Shown: positions 1-9,826 of the stretch, piece by piece | How the letters are laid out: each line of letters starts with the position of its first letter | Position numbering within the stretch: position 1 is the first letter of the stretch | NCBI GenBank assembly: GCA_963555705.1 | Contig: OY743177.1 | Coordinates: forward strand, 51,412,596 to 51,476,595 | From: Ligustrum vulgare | Lineage: Eukaryota > Streptophyta > Magnoliopsida > Lamiales > Oleaceae | Length of the DNA stretch: 64,000 nt | Direction: 5' to 3' | The notes under the pieces: generated by a model | Database searches by the model: none | What the model saw: the letters and a program-made list of their open reading frames with translations, nothing else | What the model was told of the DNA's origin: nothing | Program-made: the position numbers and the translations under genes

Positions 1-1608
1 TCTTACGTTAGTCAAACCGTCTAACGTAAGATGTCTGAGGAGACGCAGGTGGCCAAACATTGGGATATCTTCACATTTGTTGCAACTTTTGAACTCGATC
101 TCAATCAAATTATCAAGTCTTAGCCAACGGCCACTGGGGTTATCGCAAACTGCCATTTTCATAGTCCATAATGGGAATTTTGTACCTCGGAATCCTTCAA
201 TTGTTATACTTTTCAACTTTAGGTGAGGTTGCAGGCCTTCTAGGACACTTTCGTCATTGATATTGCTTTCCTCGACATTCCCAATATCAGTGTTTCTTGC
301 TGAGACATGCTCATCATTGGTGTTTCTTTTTCTGCATACTTTCCAGATAAACTTCAACTTATATATCTTTGGCTTTCCAATCAAATCCGATTTCTTAGCT
401 TCTTGGCTGCTATTTATAAGTTGAAGATTGCGTATCTTCAATTCACCTCTAAGATTCTTCAAATATCCCAACTCTTCGATTCTGCAGCCTTCCTTGTCAC
501 CCACATTAAAAAATGGTAATGTTTGAAGACTAGATAACCTTCTGATTTCACATGGCATCTGGAAATATTCATTGTATGGATCATAATAGAGATGCCTCAA
601 ATTAGTCAAGCACTGCAGCATCTCTGGAAGCTGTTGAAGGTGGCAGTATTTAATCCTTAAAGTTTGCAAATTGTAGAGCTTGCAAATTGAATCTGGCAAA
701 GTTTTCATTCTACGATTGCTGGACGTATCAAGATATCTCAAATGTATCAACTTTCCAATTGCAGAAGGGAGAATTTCAATGTCTCTGTCACATAACTTTA
801 GAGTGTGCAGGTGCTTAAACCATGGCAAGATTTTATCAGGTAAGCTGCATTTCAACAAGAGAAACGTGCGAAGATAACTTGCTTTCTCTTTTGTCATCGC
901 ATGTAATTTCTCTCCAATTGCAAGGTATCTAACTTTAGGAATGTCATCAGTAGAGCAATCCACAGCATTAAAGCTTTCTGAATTTGAAACTGAGCATGCA
1001 AGATCGTGCACAAGATCATGCATCTTGCAATGTTTGATATTGCCGTACTTATCCTTTACTGCCTCTTGCAGGAAGGAATTTTGCAACAGAATGTTAAAAA
1101 ATGTATTGCCTATACTCTCCATACTATTTTTCCGATCATTCGGAAGAAATCCTTCCGCCATCCAAAGTTGGATTAACTCTTCTCTCTGCAGTATTGAATC
1201 CTTGGCAAATATGGAACAGTAGGCAAAACATTTTTTAAGTAACGGAGAAGATAACCGATCAAAGCTTACCTTTAGGACTTGCATCACATTATTTTCATCT
1301 GCCTCTGGATTTGAAAACCCAGTCTCCAGAAATGATAGCCACTCATCTTTACCCTTTCCTCTCAATACTCCGCCGGCCATTTTTGCTGCTAATGGTAGAC
1401 CTCTACATCTGTGAGCAATCTCCTTTCCGATGTTCTCAAATTGTACATCTTTACCTTGAAATGTCATCTCTTTTATTATGGACCAACATTCATCATCTGT
1501 TAACAATTTCAAGTTGTATGGATCTCTGTAAGTCATCACAATTGGAGCCACACTTTGAAGACGAGTAGTCACCATTATGACATTTCCTTTATTGGGGTTA
1601 GCTCCCAC
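1..1608 (-). pseudogene. CC-NB-LRR resistance gene, 3' part (rest of NB-ARC plus LRRs), separated from its 5' part by a Copia insertion
   Basis: Read on the minus strand with codons starting at multiples of three, all 536 codons from 1608 to 1 are free of stops and the frame leaves the window still open. The part begins at the RNBS-B motif (GNVIMVTTR just inside 1600). It then shows GLPLAAK (about 1380-1401), RNBS-D (CFAYCSIF, about 1215-1240), the MHD motif as MHDLVHDLA (about 997-1023), and leucine-rich repeats of the RGA type (for example [15 protein letters not shown] and [14 protein letters not shown]) from about 950 to the left edge. Removing the element 1609-6273 and one CCCAC copy joins this part in frame to the 5' part at 6274-7148. 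I infer a recently killed intracellular immune receptor of the coiled-coil NLR class. No intron, frameshift or nonsense codon is seen, so apart from the insertion the gene looks undecayed. The C-terminus lies outside the window. Confidence 0.93.
1604..1608. repeat. Target-site duplication CCCAC of the Copia insertion
   Basis: CCCAC at 1604-1608 directly precedes the element terminus TGTTGGG and is repeated at 6274-6278 directly after CCCAACA. A 5-bp duplication is normal for LTR-retrotransposon integrase. It fixes the element ends at 1609 and 6273. Confidence 0.95.
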
Positions 1609-2131
1609 TGTTGGGAATTAGGACGCAACTAATCCCGCCCAGGATCGATGTGACACAAATAAATTGGACTGAGAAAATATAAATACGCAAAAATAAAATG
1701 CAAATACGAAACACAAAGATTTACGTGGTTCAGCAATTTGCCTACGTCCACGGACCCACACCAATATATTTCACTAACTCGAAATATGAGGAGTACAAAA
1801 ATACTACACTGTATTTTTATCTGCCTATGCAAAGGCTATTCTCTCCAACTCACTTTTCTCCCTATTTTGTGAAATGCCTCTCTTGTGTTGCTCTCTACAC
1901 AAGATCACTCTTTGTTGTGGTGGTGTATTTTTCATTGAGGTTTTGCCCTCTATTTATAGGGAAAGTTTGGACAAAGAATCAACAATGGAAGGAATAAAAT
2001 AGGTGTGAACATATGAGGATTGTAGGCTAATGGTGTCTTACCAAATAGGTGTGAACATGGACTATTAATGGTGGCTTGCCAATTTCAACAAAGTTGGCTT
2101 TATTTTCCACATTTAGCTCCATTTTTCAACA
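1609..2131 (-). repeat. 3' LTR (523 bp) of the Tnt1-like element
   Basis: It starts on the minus strand with TGTTGAAAAATGG (2131) just after a polypurine tract and ends CCCAACA at 1609. It contains a TATAAATAG box. It has no partner LTR at the other end of the element. The terminal part can form a small stem-loop (GGGATTAG...CTAATTCCC). Confidence 0.9.
1950..1958 (-). promoter_or_regulatory. TATA box of the LTR promoter
   Basis: TATAAATAG on the minus strand inside the LTR, about 340 bp before its 3' end. Since this is the only LTR, transcription from it would run leftward into the 3' part of the NLR gene. Promoter activity is inferred only from the motif. Confidence 0.6.
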
Positions 2132-2146
2132 ATCTCCCACTTGGGG
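2132..2146 (-). other. Polypurine tract of the Tnt1-like element
   Basis: The minus strand reads CCCCAAGTGGGAGAT immediately before the LTR start TGTTGAAA. This is the usual Copia plus-strand primer site, and it sets the inner edge of the LTR. Confidence 0.8.
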
Positions 2147-2222
2147 ACAAATGTGGCTTCCCCTGAGATATCTCCTTCTTGCAACTCCTTGTGAAATATG
2201 GTGTGAGTCATTTCCTTTGTCT

Positions 2223-5200
2223 TCACTTCAGAAGACCAATTGAAGCTGAGCACAGCTCCAATTTTTTCTTTGTTACTGTCTTGGTCATCATGTCGGCTGG
2301 GTTCTTGCTACCCTGGATCTTCTCTAGTGTTAATACTTCATCCTCTAGAAGAGACCTGATGAAGTGATAACGGAGTCCAATGTGCTTGGTTCTAGAATGA
2401 AATGCTGAATTCTTTGCCAGATGTATCGCACTCTGACTATCACTGTGCAAAACATTCTTCTCCTGACTGAATCCCAATTCTGCCAACAAACCCTGTAACC
2501 AGATCATTTCTTTGCTAGCCTCGGTTACTGCCACGTACTCTGCTTCTGTAGTGGATAGAACAACAATCTTCTGTATCTGCGAAATCCAGCTAACTGCAGT
2601 AGTACCTACTGTGAAAACATAACCAGTAGTGCTCCTTCTGCGATCTACCTCACCAGCAAAATCTGCATCTACAAAACCTTGTAGAGCCACCTCGCCTCGT
2701 CCAAAGCATAAGCATCTATCAGTAGTTCCTCGTAGATATCTTAATATCCACTTTACTGCTTCCCAATGCTGCTTTCCTGGATTTGCCATAAACCTGCTCA
2801 CAACTCCCACTGCATGAGCAATATCTGGTCTGGTACAAACCATGGCATACATCAAACTTCCAATGGCTGAGGCATATGGTATTTTAGCCATGAAGTTTAT
2901 CTCGTCCTCTGTCTTAGGACTCTGATCACTAGATAGACGGAAGTGATTAGCTAGTGGCGTGCTGACAGCCTTCGCACTGCACATGTTAAATCTCTGCAGA
3001 ACTTGACTAATGTACTTGGCCTGAGATAACTGCAAGATACCCTTCTGCTTATCTCTGAAAATCCTCATTCCGAGAATCTGCTTCGCTGCACCCAAGTCCT
3101 TCATTTCGAATTCTGCTGACAGCTGCATCTTTAACTTCTTGATTTCGTCCATATCTGAGCCTGCTACTAACATATCATCGACATAAAGTAGCAAAATTAT
3201 ATAACTGGACTCGAATCTCCTGAAGTAGCAACAATGGTCAGCATTACATTTGAAGTAGCCATTTTTCTGCATAAATCCGTCGAACTTCTTGTACCACTGT
3301 CTCGGGGCTTGCTTTAAGCCATACAGGCTCTTCTTCAATTTGCAAACGAGCTTCTCCTTTCCTTTGACTGAGAAGCCTTCTGGCTGCTGCATATATATTT
3401 CCTCCTCAAGGTCACCATGGAGGAAAGCAGTTTTTACATCTAACTGCTCCAAGTGCAAACCCTCTGCTGCAACAATACTCAAGACTGATCTGATTGTTGT
3501 CAGCTTCACAACTGGCGAAAATATCTCTGTGTAGTCAATTTCTTCTTTCTGCTGGAAACCTTTGACCACCAACCTCGCCTTGTATCTCTTTGATCCATCA
3601 TGTTCCTCCTTGATTCTGTACACCCACTTATTGTGTAGAGCTCTCTTTCCTGTAGGTAACTCGGCTAGTTCCCACGTCTGGTTAGAGATGAGAGACTTTA
3701 TCTCATCTTTCATTGCAAGCTCCCACTTGCCAGAATCACCGACCTGACATGCCTCATGATAGCATTCAGGTTCACCTGCATCAGTAAGTAACATGTAGCT
3801 CATGTACTTTCTATTTGGAACATGAGGTCTGGTTGACCTTCTAAGAACAGGGACTGGAGACTGTGATGCATCAGTCTCTAGAACAGGCTCCTGTAACTGC
3901 AGATCCTCCTCTGTCTGCTGCGACGTACTACTTTCTGGAGCATCATCCAACTCAACATATGTTGGACCATCATGTACTGTGTCATCGGACTGCACTGCAT
4001 TTCTGTCCTTGTACATAACCTTCTCGTTGAATATGACATCCCTGCTTCTAATGACCTTTCTGTTCTGGTCATCCCATAAGCGGTAGCCGAACTCATCTCC
4101 GCCATATCCAATGAATGTGCACTTTAGTGATTTGGGGTCTAGCTTGCCCCTTGCCTGATCACTAATATGTGCATATGCGACACATCCAAAAACTTTCATG
4201 TGGGAAAGTTTTATTTCTTTTCTGCTCCATACTTCCTCCGGTATCCTGTACTCCAACGGTACCGAGGGTCCTCGATTGATCAAGTACACCGCTGTGTTGA
4301 CTGCTTCTGCCCAAAACTGTTTGGGCAAGCCTGCATGTAACCTCATGCTTCTGGCTCTCTCTGTTAATGTCCGGTTCATACGTTCTGCAACTCCATTTTG
4401 CTGTGGAGTCCCTGGCAACGTCCTCTCCATTTTGATGCCATTCTGGTAACAGAACTTCTTGAACGCCATATCCGTATATTCTCCTCCGTTGTCGGACCTC
4501 AGCTTCTTTACTCGCAATCCTGTTTCATTTTCCACCATGGCTTTCCACTTCTTGAACACATCGAATACTTCGGACTTGTGTCTCAAGAAATAAACCCACA
4601 CTTTTCTCGAGTGGTCATCAATGAAAGTCACAAAGTATGACTTTCCGCCAATAGATGAAACTGCGGTTGGTCCCCAGACGTCTGTGTGGACTAACTCAAG
4701 TTTCTCTTGCTTCCGAGTTCTGCCACTAGTGTTGAAACTCACCCTAGTCTGCTTCCCAAAGATGCAACTCTCGCATAAGTCTATATCAGTAGACTGAAGC
4801 TCTGGTAGTTTCCCCTTTGCATGCATATACTTGAGTCCCTTCTGACTCATATGCCCAAGTCTCTGGTGCCACAAGTTTGGGCCCTCCTTGCTTTCAGCAA
4901 CTGCAATTGTCACACAAGCATCCGTCGTTGTGTAGAGGGTGCCAGTATCCTTGCCTCGAGCGATAATCATGGCGCCCTTGGTGATCTTCCAGTTATCACC
5001 AGAGAAGGTGGTGACATGTCCTTCTCCCGACAATTGCTTGACGGAGATCAAGTTCTTCCTCAATTCTGGAATATGTCTCACGTCCTTCAGCTTCCACACA
5101 GATCCATTGATCTTAATCTGTACATCACCCTTTCCAACCACGTCACACGGTTGATCATTACCGAGATAGACTCTACCAAAATCACCCCGCGTATAGTTTA

Positions 5201-6122
5201 CAAAAAACTCCTTATTTGAGGTAGCATGAAAAGATGCTCCGGAATCAATCACCCAGTATTCCGTTTTTCTCTCCAAAGAGCATATCAAAGCATCGTCCGC
5301 TTCCTCTTCCACAACATTGACTTCTGTCCTGTCGTCCTTTTCTTTTGGAGGTGCTGTGCACTGATTTTTGTAATGACCGGTCTTCCCACACTTCCAACAT
5401 TCCACAACCTTTGTCTTGTTGGAATTGTTTGGATTTCTGGACCTCGATCTGCCACTTCTGAATTTGCCGTTGCCCCGCCCATTTCCTCTGTTGGAACTTC
5501 TGCCTCTGCTTTCCACGTTCAACGCCGATCCTGAAGTTGAGGCACCTTCTGATTGTCGTCTGATCTCCTCCGTTAAGATCATGCTTACGACATCATCGAA
5601 CTTCAATTTTGACTTTCCGGCAGAGCCACTAATTGCTGTGACTGTACCATTCCAGCTGTCTGGCAACTGCCCAAGAATTAACAGAGCTCGAACTTCATCA
5701 CTAAAAGTGATTTCGACTGTGTTTAGCTGGTCCGTCACTTCATTGAATTCATTTAGGTGCTCCCCAAATCTTCCGCCTTCGGCCATCTTCATATTGAACA
5801 GCTTTTTAATTAAGTGGACTTTATTTGCTGCAGATGGCTGTTCGTACATGCTAGAAAGGGCTGCCATGAGAGACTCTGTCGTCTTCTCATTTTTTATGTT
5901 GAAGGCCACTGATTTTGACAACGTCAGCCTGATTGTGCCGAGTGCTTTTCGATCAAGCAACTCCCAATCCCCCTGGCTTATATCTTCTGGCTTTTCTTTT
6001 AGTGGCTTGTATAGATCCTTCTGGTACAGATAATCCTCCATTTGCATTTTCCAAAATCCAAAATTTGAACCATCAAATTTGTCAATTTTGGATATTTTCT
6101 CATCTGTCGACATTGCTCCCAC
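2223..6122 (-). CDS. Copia gag-pol polyprotein, intact, 1,299 aa (Tnt1-94-like)
   Basis: A single uninterrupted ORF with all Copia domains in order. Gag (DUF4219/UBN2-type) covers about residues 1-230. A CCHC zinc knuckle CWKCGKTGHYKNQC is at 242-255. The aspartic protease site DSGA is at 293-296. Integrase follows, with an HHCC zinc region about 418-453 and catalytic D481, D544 (SDNGGEY) and E580. Reverse transcriptase carries YVDD at 980-983. RNase H lies about 1135-1270 with DADFAG, STTEAEY and SDSQSA. Length and motifs equal a functional element; no key residue is missing. It lies in the same orientation as the disrupted NLR gene. The start Met at 6122 is 105 bp inside the PBS, and another Met three codons on is equally possible. 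The protein looks functional, but its own 5' LTR promoter is absent. Confidence 0.97.
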   Translation of the reverse strand: MGAMSTDEKISKIDKFDGSNFGFWKMQMEDYLYQKDLYKPLKEKPEDISQGDWELLDRKALGTIRLTLSKSVAFNIKNEKTTESLMAALSSMYEQPSAANKVHLIKKLFNMKMAEGGRFGEHLNEFNEVTDQLNTVEITFSDEVRALLILGQLPDSWNGTVTAISGSAGKSKLKFDDVVSMILTEEIRRQSEGASTSGSALNVESRGRSSNRGNGRGNGKFRSGRSRSRNPNNSNKTKVVECWKCGKTGHYKNQCTAPPKEKDDRTEVNVVEEEADDALICSLERKTEYWVIDSGASFHATSNKEFFVNYTRGDFGRVYLGNDQPCDVVGKGDVQIKINGSVWKLKDVRHIPELRKNLISVKQLSGEGHVTTFSGDNWKITKGAMIIARGKDTGTLYTTTDACVTIAVAESKEGPNLWHQRLGHMSQKGLKYMHAKGKLPELQSTDIDLCESCIFGKQTRVSFNTSGRTRKQEKLELVHTDVWGPTAVSSIGGKSYFVTFIDDHSRKVWVYFLRHKSEVFDVFKKWKAMVENETGLRVKKLRSDNGGEYTDMAFKKFCYQNGIKMERTLPGTPQQNGVAERMNRTLTERARSMRLHAGLPKQFWAEAVNTAVYLINRGPSVPLEYRIPEEVWSRKEIKLSHMKVFGCVAYAHISDQARGKLDPKSLKCTFIGYGGDEFGYRLWDDQNRKVIRSRDVIFNEKVMYKDRNAVQSDDTVHDGPTYVELDDAPESSTSQQTEEDLQLQEPVLETDASQSPVPVLRRSTRPHVPNRKYMSYMLLTDAGEPECYHEACQVGDSGKWELAMKDEIKSLISNQTWELAELPTGKRALHNKWVYRIKEEHDGSKRYKARLVVKGFQQKEEIDYTEIFSPVVKLTTIRSVLSIVAAEGLHLEQLDVKTAFLHGDLEEEIYMQQPEGFSVKGKEKLVCKLKKSLYGLKQAPRQWYKKFDGFMQKNGYFKCNADHCCYFRRFESSYIILLLYVDDMLVAGSDMDEIKKLKMQLSAEFEMKDLGAAKQILGMRIFRDKQKGILQLSQAKYISQVLQRFNMCSAKAVSTPLANHFRLSSDQSPKTEDEINFMAKIPYASAIGSLMYAMVCTRPDIAHAVGVVSRFMANPGKQHWEAVKWILRYLRGTTDRCLCFGRGEVALQGFVDADFAGEVDRRRSTTGYVFTVGTTAVSWISQIQKIVVLSTTEAEYVAVTEASKEMIWLQGLLAELGFSQEKNVLHSDSQSAIHLAKNSAFHSRTKHIGLRYHFIRSLLEDEVLTLEKIQGSKNPADMMTKTVTKKKLELCSASIGLLK

Positions 6123-6226
6123 TCGATCACAAAACAGTCTAAAGAAATCTTTTCTGATGTGGAAGATCAGTCAAAGCTGCAACCACAGAGCATACTAAGA
6201 ATTTCAAAAGATTTTAATGAGCCAAA

Positions 6227-6238
6227 GCTCTGATACCA
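6227..6238 (-). other. Primer-binding site (initiator tRNA-Met type)
   Basis: The minus strand reads TGGTATCAGAGC, the standard plant Copia PBS, two bases inside the stub that replaces the 5' LTR. Confidence 0.9.
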
Positions 6239-6240
6239 AT

Positions 6241-6273
6241 TGTTGGGGATTAGTTGCGTCCTAATTCCCAACA
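6241..6273. repeat. 33-bp terminal stub replacing the 5' LTR, inverted copy of the other end
   Basis: The plus strand reads TGTTGGGGATTAGTTGCG...CCCAACA. Positions 6246-6273 are a perfect reverse complement of 1609-1636. In element sense it is the U5 end inverted and followed by CAACA, abutting the PBS. No sequence from the remaining roughly 490 bp of the LTR is present. Confidence 0.93.
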
Positions 6274-7148
6274 CCCACCATAGTATTTCTGAAATCATCC
6301 CAAGCTTCTCTATTTTCGTTCCACAAATCATCAAGAACGAGCAAGTATCTTTTCCCTTCCAATTTCTCTCGAAGCCTATCAACAAGACCTTGCCTGCTGG
6401 CTCCTTGAAAAATTTCTCCTAAGGATTCCAGAATCCTTTTAAAAAGCGTCAGCGCATCAAAATTTTTAGAAACGCATACCCAAATCCTAAGGGGGAAATG
6501 ACTCTTTGTTTGCACGTGATTGAAGATCGACCGAGTTAAGGTTGTCTTGCCAAGCCCTCCCATTCCAATTATGGGAAGGACTGAAAGAACTTCATTGACA
6601 GGTGTAGTTATCTGCTGCACAATTTCTGATTCGTCATTTTGTCTCCCAACAACGATTGGATCAACAGTTATGCAATCAGTTTCCATGACCGGAGGCAAAG
6701 TGAGAGCAAAATCAGCAACTCTCTGGAGGCCATAAGTATTAGCTTCTTCTTTGATCATTTTCAAGTCGTCGTTGATATCCTTGATCCTGCGAGCCATTCT
6801 CCATCGGAATGCTAAAGGGGGGGTAAAGGAAAAGATGTTTAAGCACCCCTTTTTCATGGGATGATTTTGGATCTCCACCATATGACGCATATTTTCATAG
6901 TTGATCTCATCCAAGGCATGATCAGCTTCGTAAGTAACACCTCGAAGGTTCTTGAGCCAGAGTTTGACAGCCTCATCAGTAACCTCTCGTTTCTCAGCAT
7001 CTTGTAAGACAAGATCCATCATTTTCAATGATCTGCCTAACTTCTTCAAGTCTTTCTTGAAACCCCACACCAGACTCAACTCTGCTGTGGCAAGTTCAAG
7101 CAACTTCTCCACTGTCACTTGAACGGTGACACTAATAACAGCATCCAT
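6274..7148 (-). pseudogene. CC-NB-LRR resistance gene, 5' part (coiled coil and first half of NB-ARC)
   Basis: The start codon is at 7148. The first 60 residues and the DEINYEN stretch (about 80-86) fit an Rx-type coiled-coil domain. NB-ARC follows: the P-loop GMGGLGKTT is at residues 195-203, RNBS-A (FPLRIWVCVSKNFD) at 218-231, and kinase-2 LLVLDDLW at 269-276. The genuine coding sequence stops at residue 292, where the Copia element begins; a further three codons (VGN) and a TAG at 6261 come from the element stub. The reading frame resumes exactly at 1605 after excision of the insertion. The family binds ADP/ATP and signals immune cell death, and the LRRs usually set recognition. As it stands, a transcript through this part would yield a truncated CC-NB protein of 295 residues. 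Confidence 0.94.
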
Positions 7149-7560
7149 TGTCTTGCTTTTGAATTGTGTTGTGTGTGATTGATTGATTTCGGGGAGAGAG
7201 ATACTGAATGCAGTTTGCAGTTGTTTCTGGTTTGGTATTATTATTAACTATTGACTGCAAATGCATTGAATGATTTTTGTTTTGTTTTCTTTTTTTATTT
7301 TAAGCTTGGCTTAATATTGTCGGCTCGGCTCTTCCTTTCCAATCATGCTACAGGAACCAAATGAGTAACAGAAAGTTTGTCACCTACACACATGACAACA
7401 ATATGTTTTTTACATATCACATTAATTTCTAAATCAACAACGCACAACTCTCCACATTATTTTTGATTACCCATTCGGTCACCATTTTCGGGATCTTTAG
7501 CATTTTTCCATCCTTGTTCAATTAGGAGTTCAAGGTTAGAAAATATTACAAATAATTAAA
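7149..7560 (-). promoter_or_regulatory. 5' flank and presumed promoter of the NLR gene
   Basis: AT-rich, with CT-rich stretches on the minus strand just upstream of the ATG at 7148, consistent with a 5' leader. I see no unambiguous TATA box. The assignment is by position only. Confidence 0.35.
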
Positions 7561-7870
7561 AGCTTCTTTTTTTCCTTGGAATTTACTTGTGCTTAGATGG
7601 GATTTGGCTTTGATAATTTTCTACTCCATGGATTGAAAATATTAATACAATAAAAGGAAATTCAACAATTAGATGAGATGAAGGAGTGATAATTTAAGCC
7701 ATAGTCACGCGTGTGATTGAAAAGTTATTTTGAAAAATGTGTGAAGTTAAAAAGTAATATCTCACAAATTCCTAAGGAGAAAATATTATTAATTATCAAA
7801 GCTAATTAATAGTAACAAATTATCACACGGTAGCTAGGCCGCAATGTTCCACAATGCTGCTTCTAGTCCA
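7561..7870. repeat. Dispersed repeat unit, copy 1
   Basis: Contains GATGGGATTTGGC..TTGAT and GAAAATATTAATACAA followed by a block ending CACAATGCTGCTTCTAGTCCACA. The first part recurs at 13085-13290 and 35440-35660, and the last part recurs at 32030-32092. It is non-coding, and its class is unknown. Confidence 0.6.
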
Positions 7871-9100
7871 CACTACCTCTATCATCCGTGCGATGCACGA
7901 TATTAGATGTACACAAAATATTTAAATGTAAAAAATAAACTTACTAAGAAAAAGTTATATTTTAAAATATGGAATATTCCTTATAGATCAATACATATTT
8001 ATGAAGTATAAATGAAACAGGACAAATTATGTCAAATTCACAAAATCCATTACAACGACTTCGATAAGTGTTTGTAAAATTAATACATATACATAATTAA
8101 CACAAATACAAAATGCATAAAAAATAATATTATATTACAATAACTATTAAAATTTTACAAACAATATAAATAATTTAAATTATAATAGCTTCTTTTAATA
8201 ATAAAAGCCAATTTATATACTAGATATATAATTTTTTATAGACGTTTATGTTATTGTCCATGATTGAAAGGATTTTTTTCAACTGATTCTATCAAATTTT
8301 GATACCTCATATTCTGAACCTGCATTAAAATATTGATTTAAAAACACTAATCACAATAATAATATACATGATATATAATTCAGAAAATATGATTTGTAAT
8401 ATTAAAGATAACAAATTATAATAATCAAAACATAAGTGAAAAATTTATGAAAGCACCCAAAATAAGGAATATTCTTAAGTTACCTAGACTAAAACATTTT
8501 CGTGTTAGTTAAATATTTTTCAACACGTTTTATAACATAAATTTATATTCCTAAAAAAATTTAATAATTCTTTTTTCCAAATTGGTTACAATATCATTAT
8601 TATGGAAAAAATAACTTTTCAACAACACATTTCTCCAATAACACTTTTCAAATTAGTTTTGAACCCACATTAAAATATTGATTTAAAACACCAATCACAA
8701 TAATAATATATATGATATATATAATTCAGAAAATATGATTTGTGATATTAAAGATAACAAATAATAATAATCAAGACATAATTTTAATACTAACAGCTAC
8801 ATATATGATTTATAATATTAAGAACAACAAATAAATAAAATGCTTAACTAAATTATAATTTTAATAATGATAGCTATAAATATTGATTGGATTCATCAAT
8901 ATTATCGTTAATAAAAAAATAGTGTAATAATCTAAGCATCCGTTATGCGGCTGTGTGTAGACAGTCACATTTTCTTGAAAATGAACGATAAATAAAAAAA
9001 AGAATTTCCCAAAAAAGTGTTTAAAACAATATCTATATATCTATATATTCTATATATCATATAAAAGTAGAAGAGTACAGCATAGATTCCCGCCCCCATT
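7871..9100 (-). mobile_element. Possible Helitron remnant in very AT-rich DNA
   Basis: At 7886-7900 there is a small hairpin (CGTGC GAT GCACG) next to GCGATGC, matching the GCATCGCACG motif of the clearer Helitron end at 32000. The right side (9020-9075) is TATATA-rich and ends CATATAAAAGTAGA, resembling a Helitron 5' end on the minus strand. Inside, about 115 bp near 8325-8440 is repeated at 8668-8785. No Rep/helicase coding is present. Exact ends are not proven. Confidence 0.35.
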
Positions 9101-9111
9101 TTCAACATTAA

Positions 9112-9612
9112 GGTTGTGTTTGATTCACGTTCATTTTTCTGTAAAACGTCAAATCATGACAAATATTTTCTACCTTTTGCATTTGTTTGGTGTTTGACTG
9201 GAAAAATTTGCATTGAAAAATATTTTCTTAGGTACAACCATTTAAAACACAACTACCTCATTTGCCTTGAAAATATTTTCCACCTTAGGTGGAAAAGTAT
9301 TTTGCGTTACGTTTGATCATTTTTGTTATTGTTAATTAATTGACTTATTTTTTTTTTCAGAAATTAACATTATTATTATCAAGTACAAATGAGTGAAAAA
9401 TTTAAATTTTTTTTTATTAAAATAGTTAAATTTTGATTTATTTGTCACAGAAAATAATGTCAATCAAACAACAAATTTAAGAAAATCTTTCACTTTTTCA
9501 CCTGAAAAATTAATTTAATCAAACACATCCAATTGACATTTTCCAGAAAAATAATTTCCAGATAAAATATTTTCTTATTATCTATTTTTCATCTTTTCAA
9601 TCAAACACACCC
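9112..9612. mobile_element. MITE, about 500 bp, PIF/Harbinger-like (TAA target)
   Basis: Terminal inverted repeats GG(T/G)TGTGTTTGATT...AATCAAACACACCC are flanked by TAA at 9109-9111 and 9613-9615. The interior is AT-rich and non-coding, with repeated GAAAATATTTTC-type palindromes. It is related to copies at 9827-10316 and 22917-23430. Confidence 0.7.
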
Positions 9613-9826
9613 TAATTTTATTAAAAGAAACCAGATATTAAAGATAAACTAGCCACTACACAGATTCCTACCTCTCCAAAAGGAATTCAAATTTTGGATA
9701 GATAATCCAGCGTTAATTGTTGAGTTTAGACTGTATTAAATGTGCAGTGAAACCAACTTTATTCAAATTTTTAAAAAATGGAAAATAAATACAAGGCCAC
9801 TTGCCTTATGAATTAAGGCTGCGTTT

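Larger units (their letters stand above)
1609..6273 (-). mobile_element. Tnt1-like (Tork-type) Ty1-Copia element with a single LTR, inserted in the NLR gene
   Basis: The order on the minus strand is: 33-bp stub (6241-6273), PBS (6227-6238), leader, intact gag-pol ORF (6122-2223), polypurine tract (about 2146-2132), full LTR (2131-1609). Both outer ends are TGTTGGG...CCCAACA and carry the CCCAC target duplication. The right end has no LTR. Its last 28 bp (6246-6273) are the exact reverse complement of the left end (1609-1636), so the insertion has 28-bp terminal inverted repeats. It lies in the same orientation as the host gene. Domain order and similarity to Tnt1-94-type polyproteins place it in Copia. 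Without a 5' U3 it should not transcribe its own genome normally. Confidence 0.92.

Noticed and set aside
5416..6033. Plus-strand ORF of 205 codons
   Set aside because: It lies entirely opposite the intact Copia gag and has no independent support.
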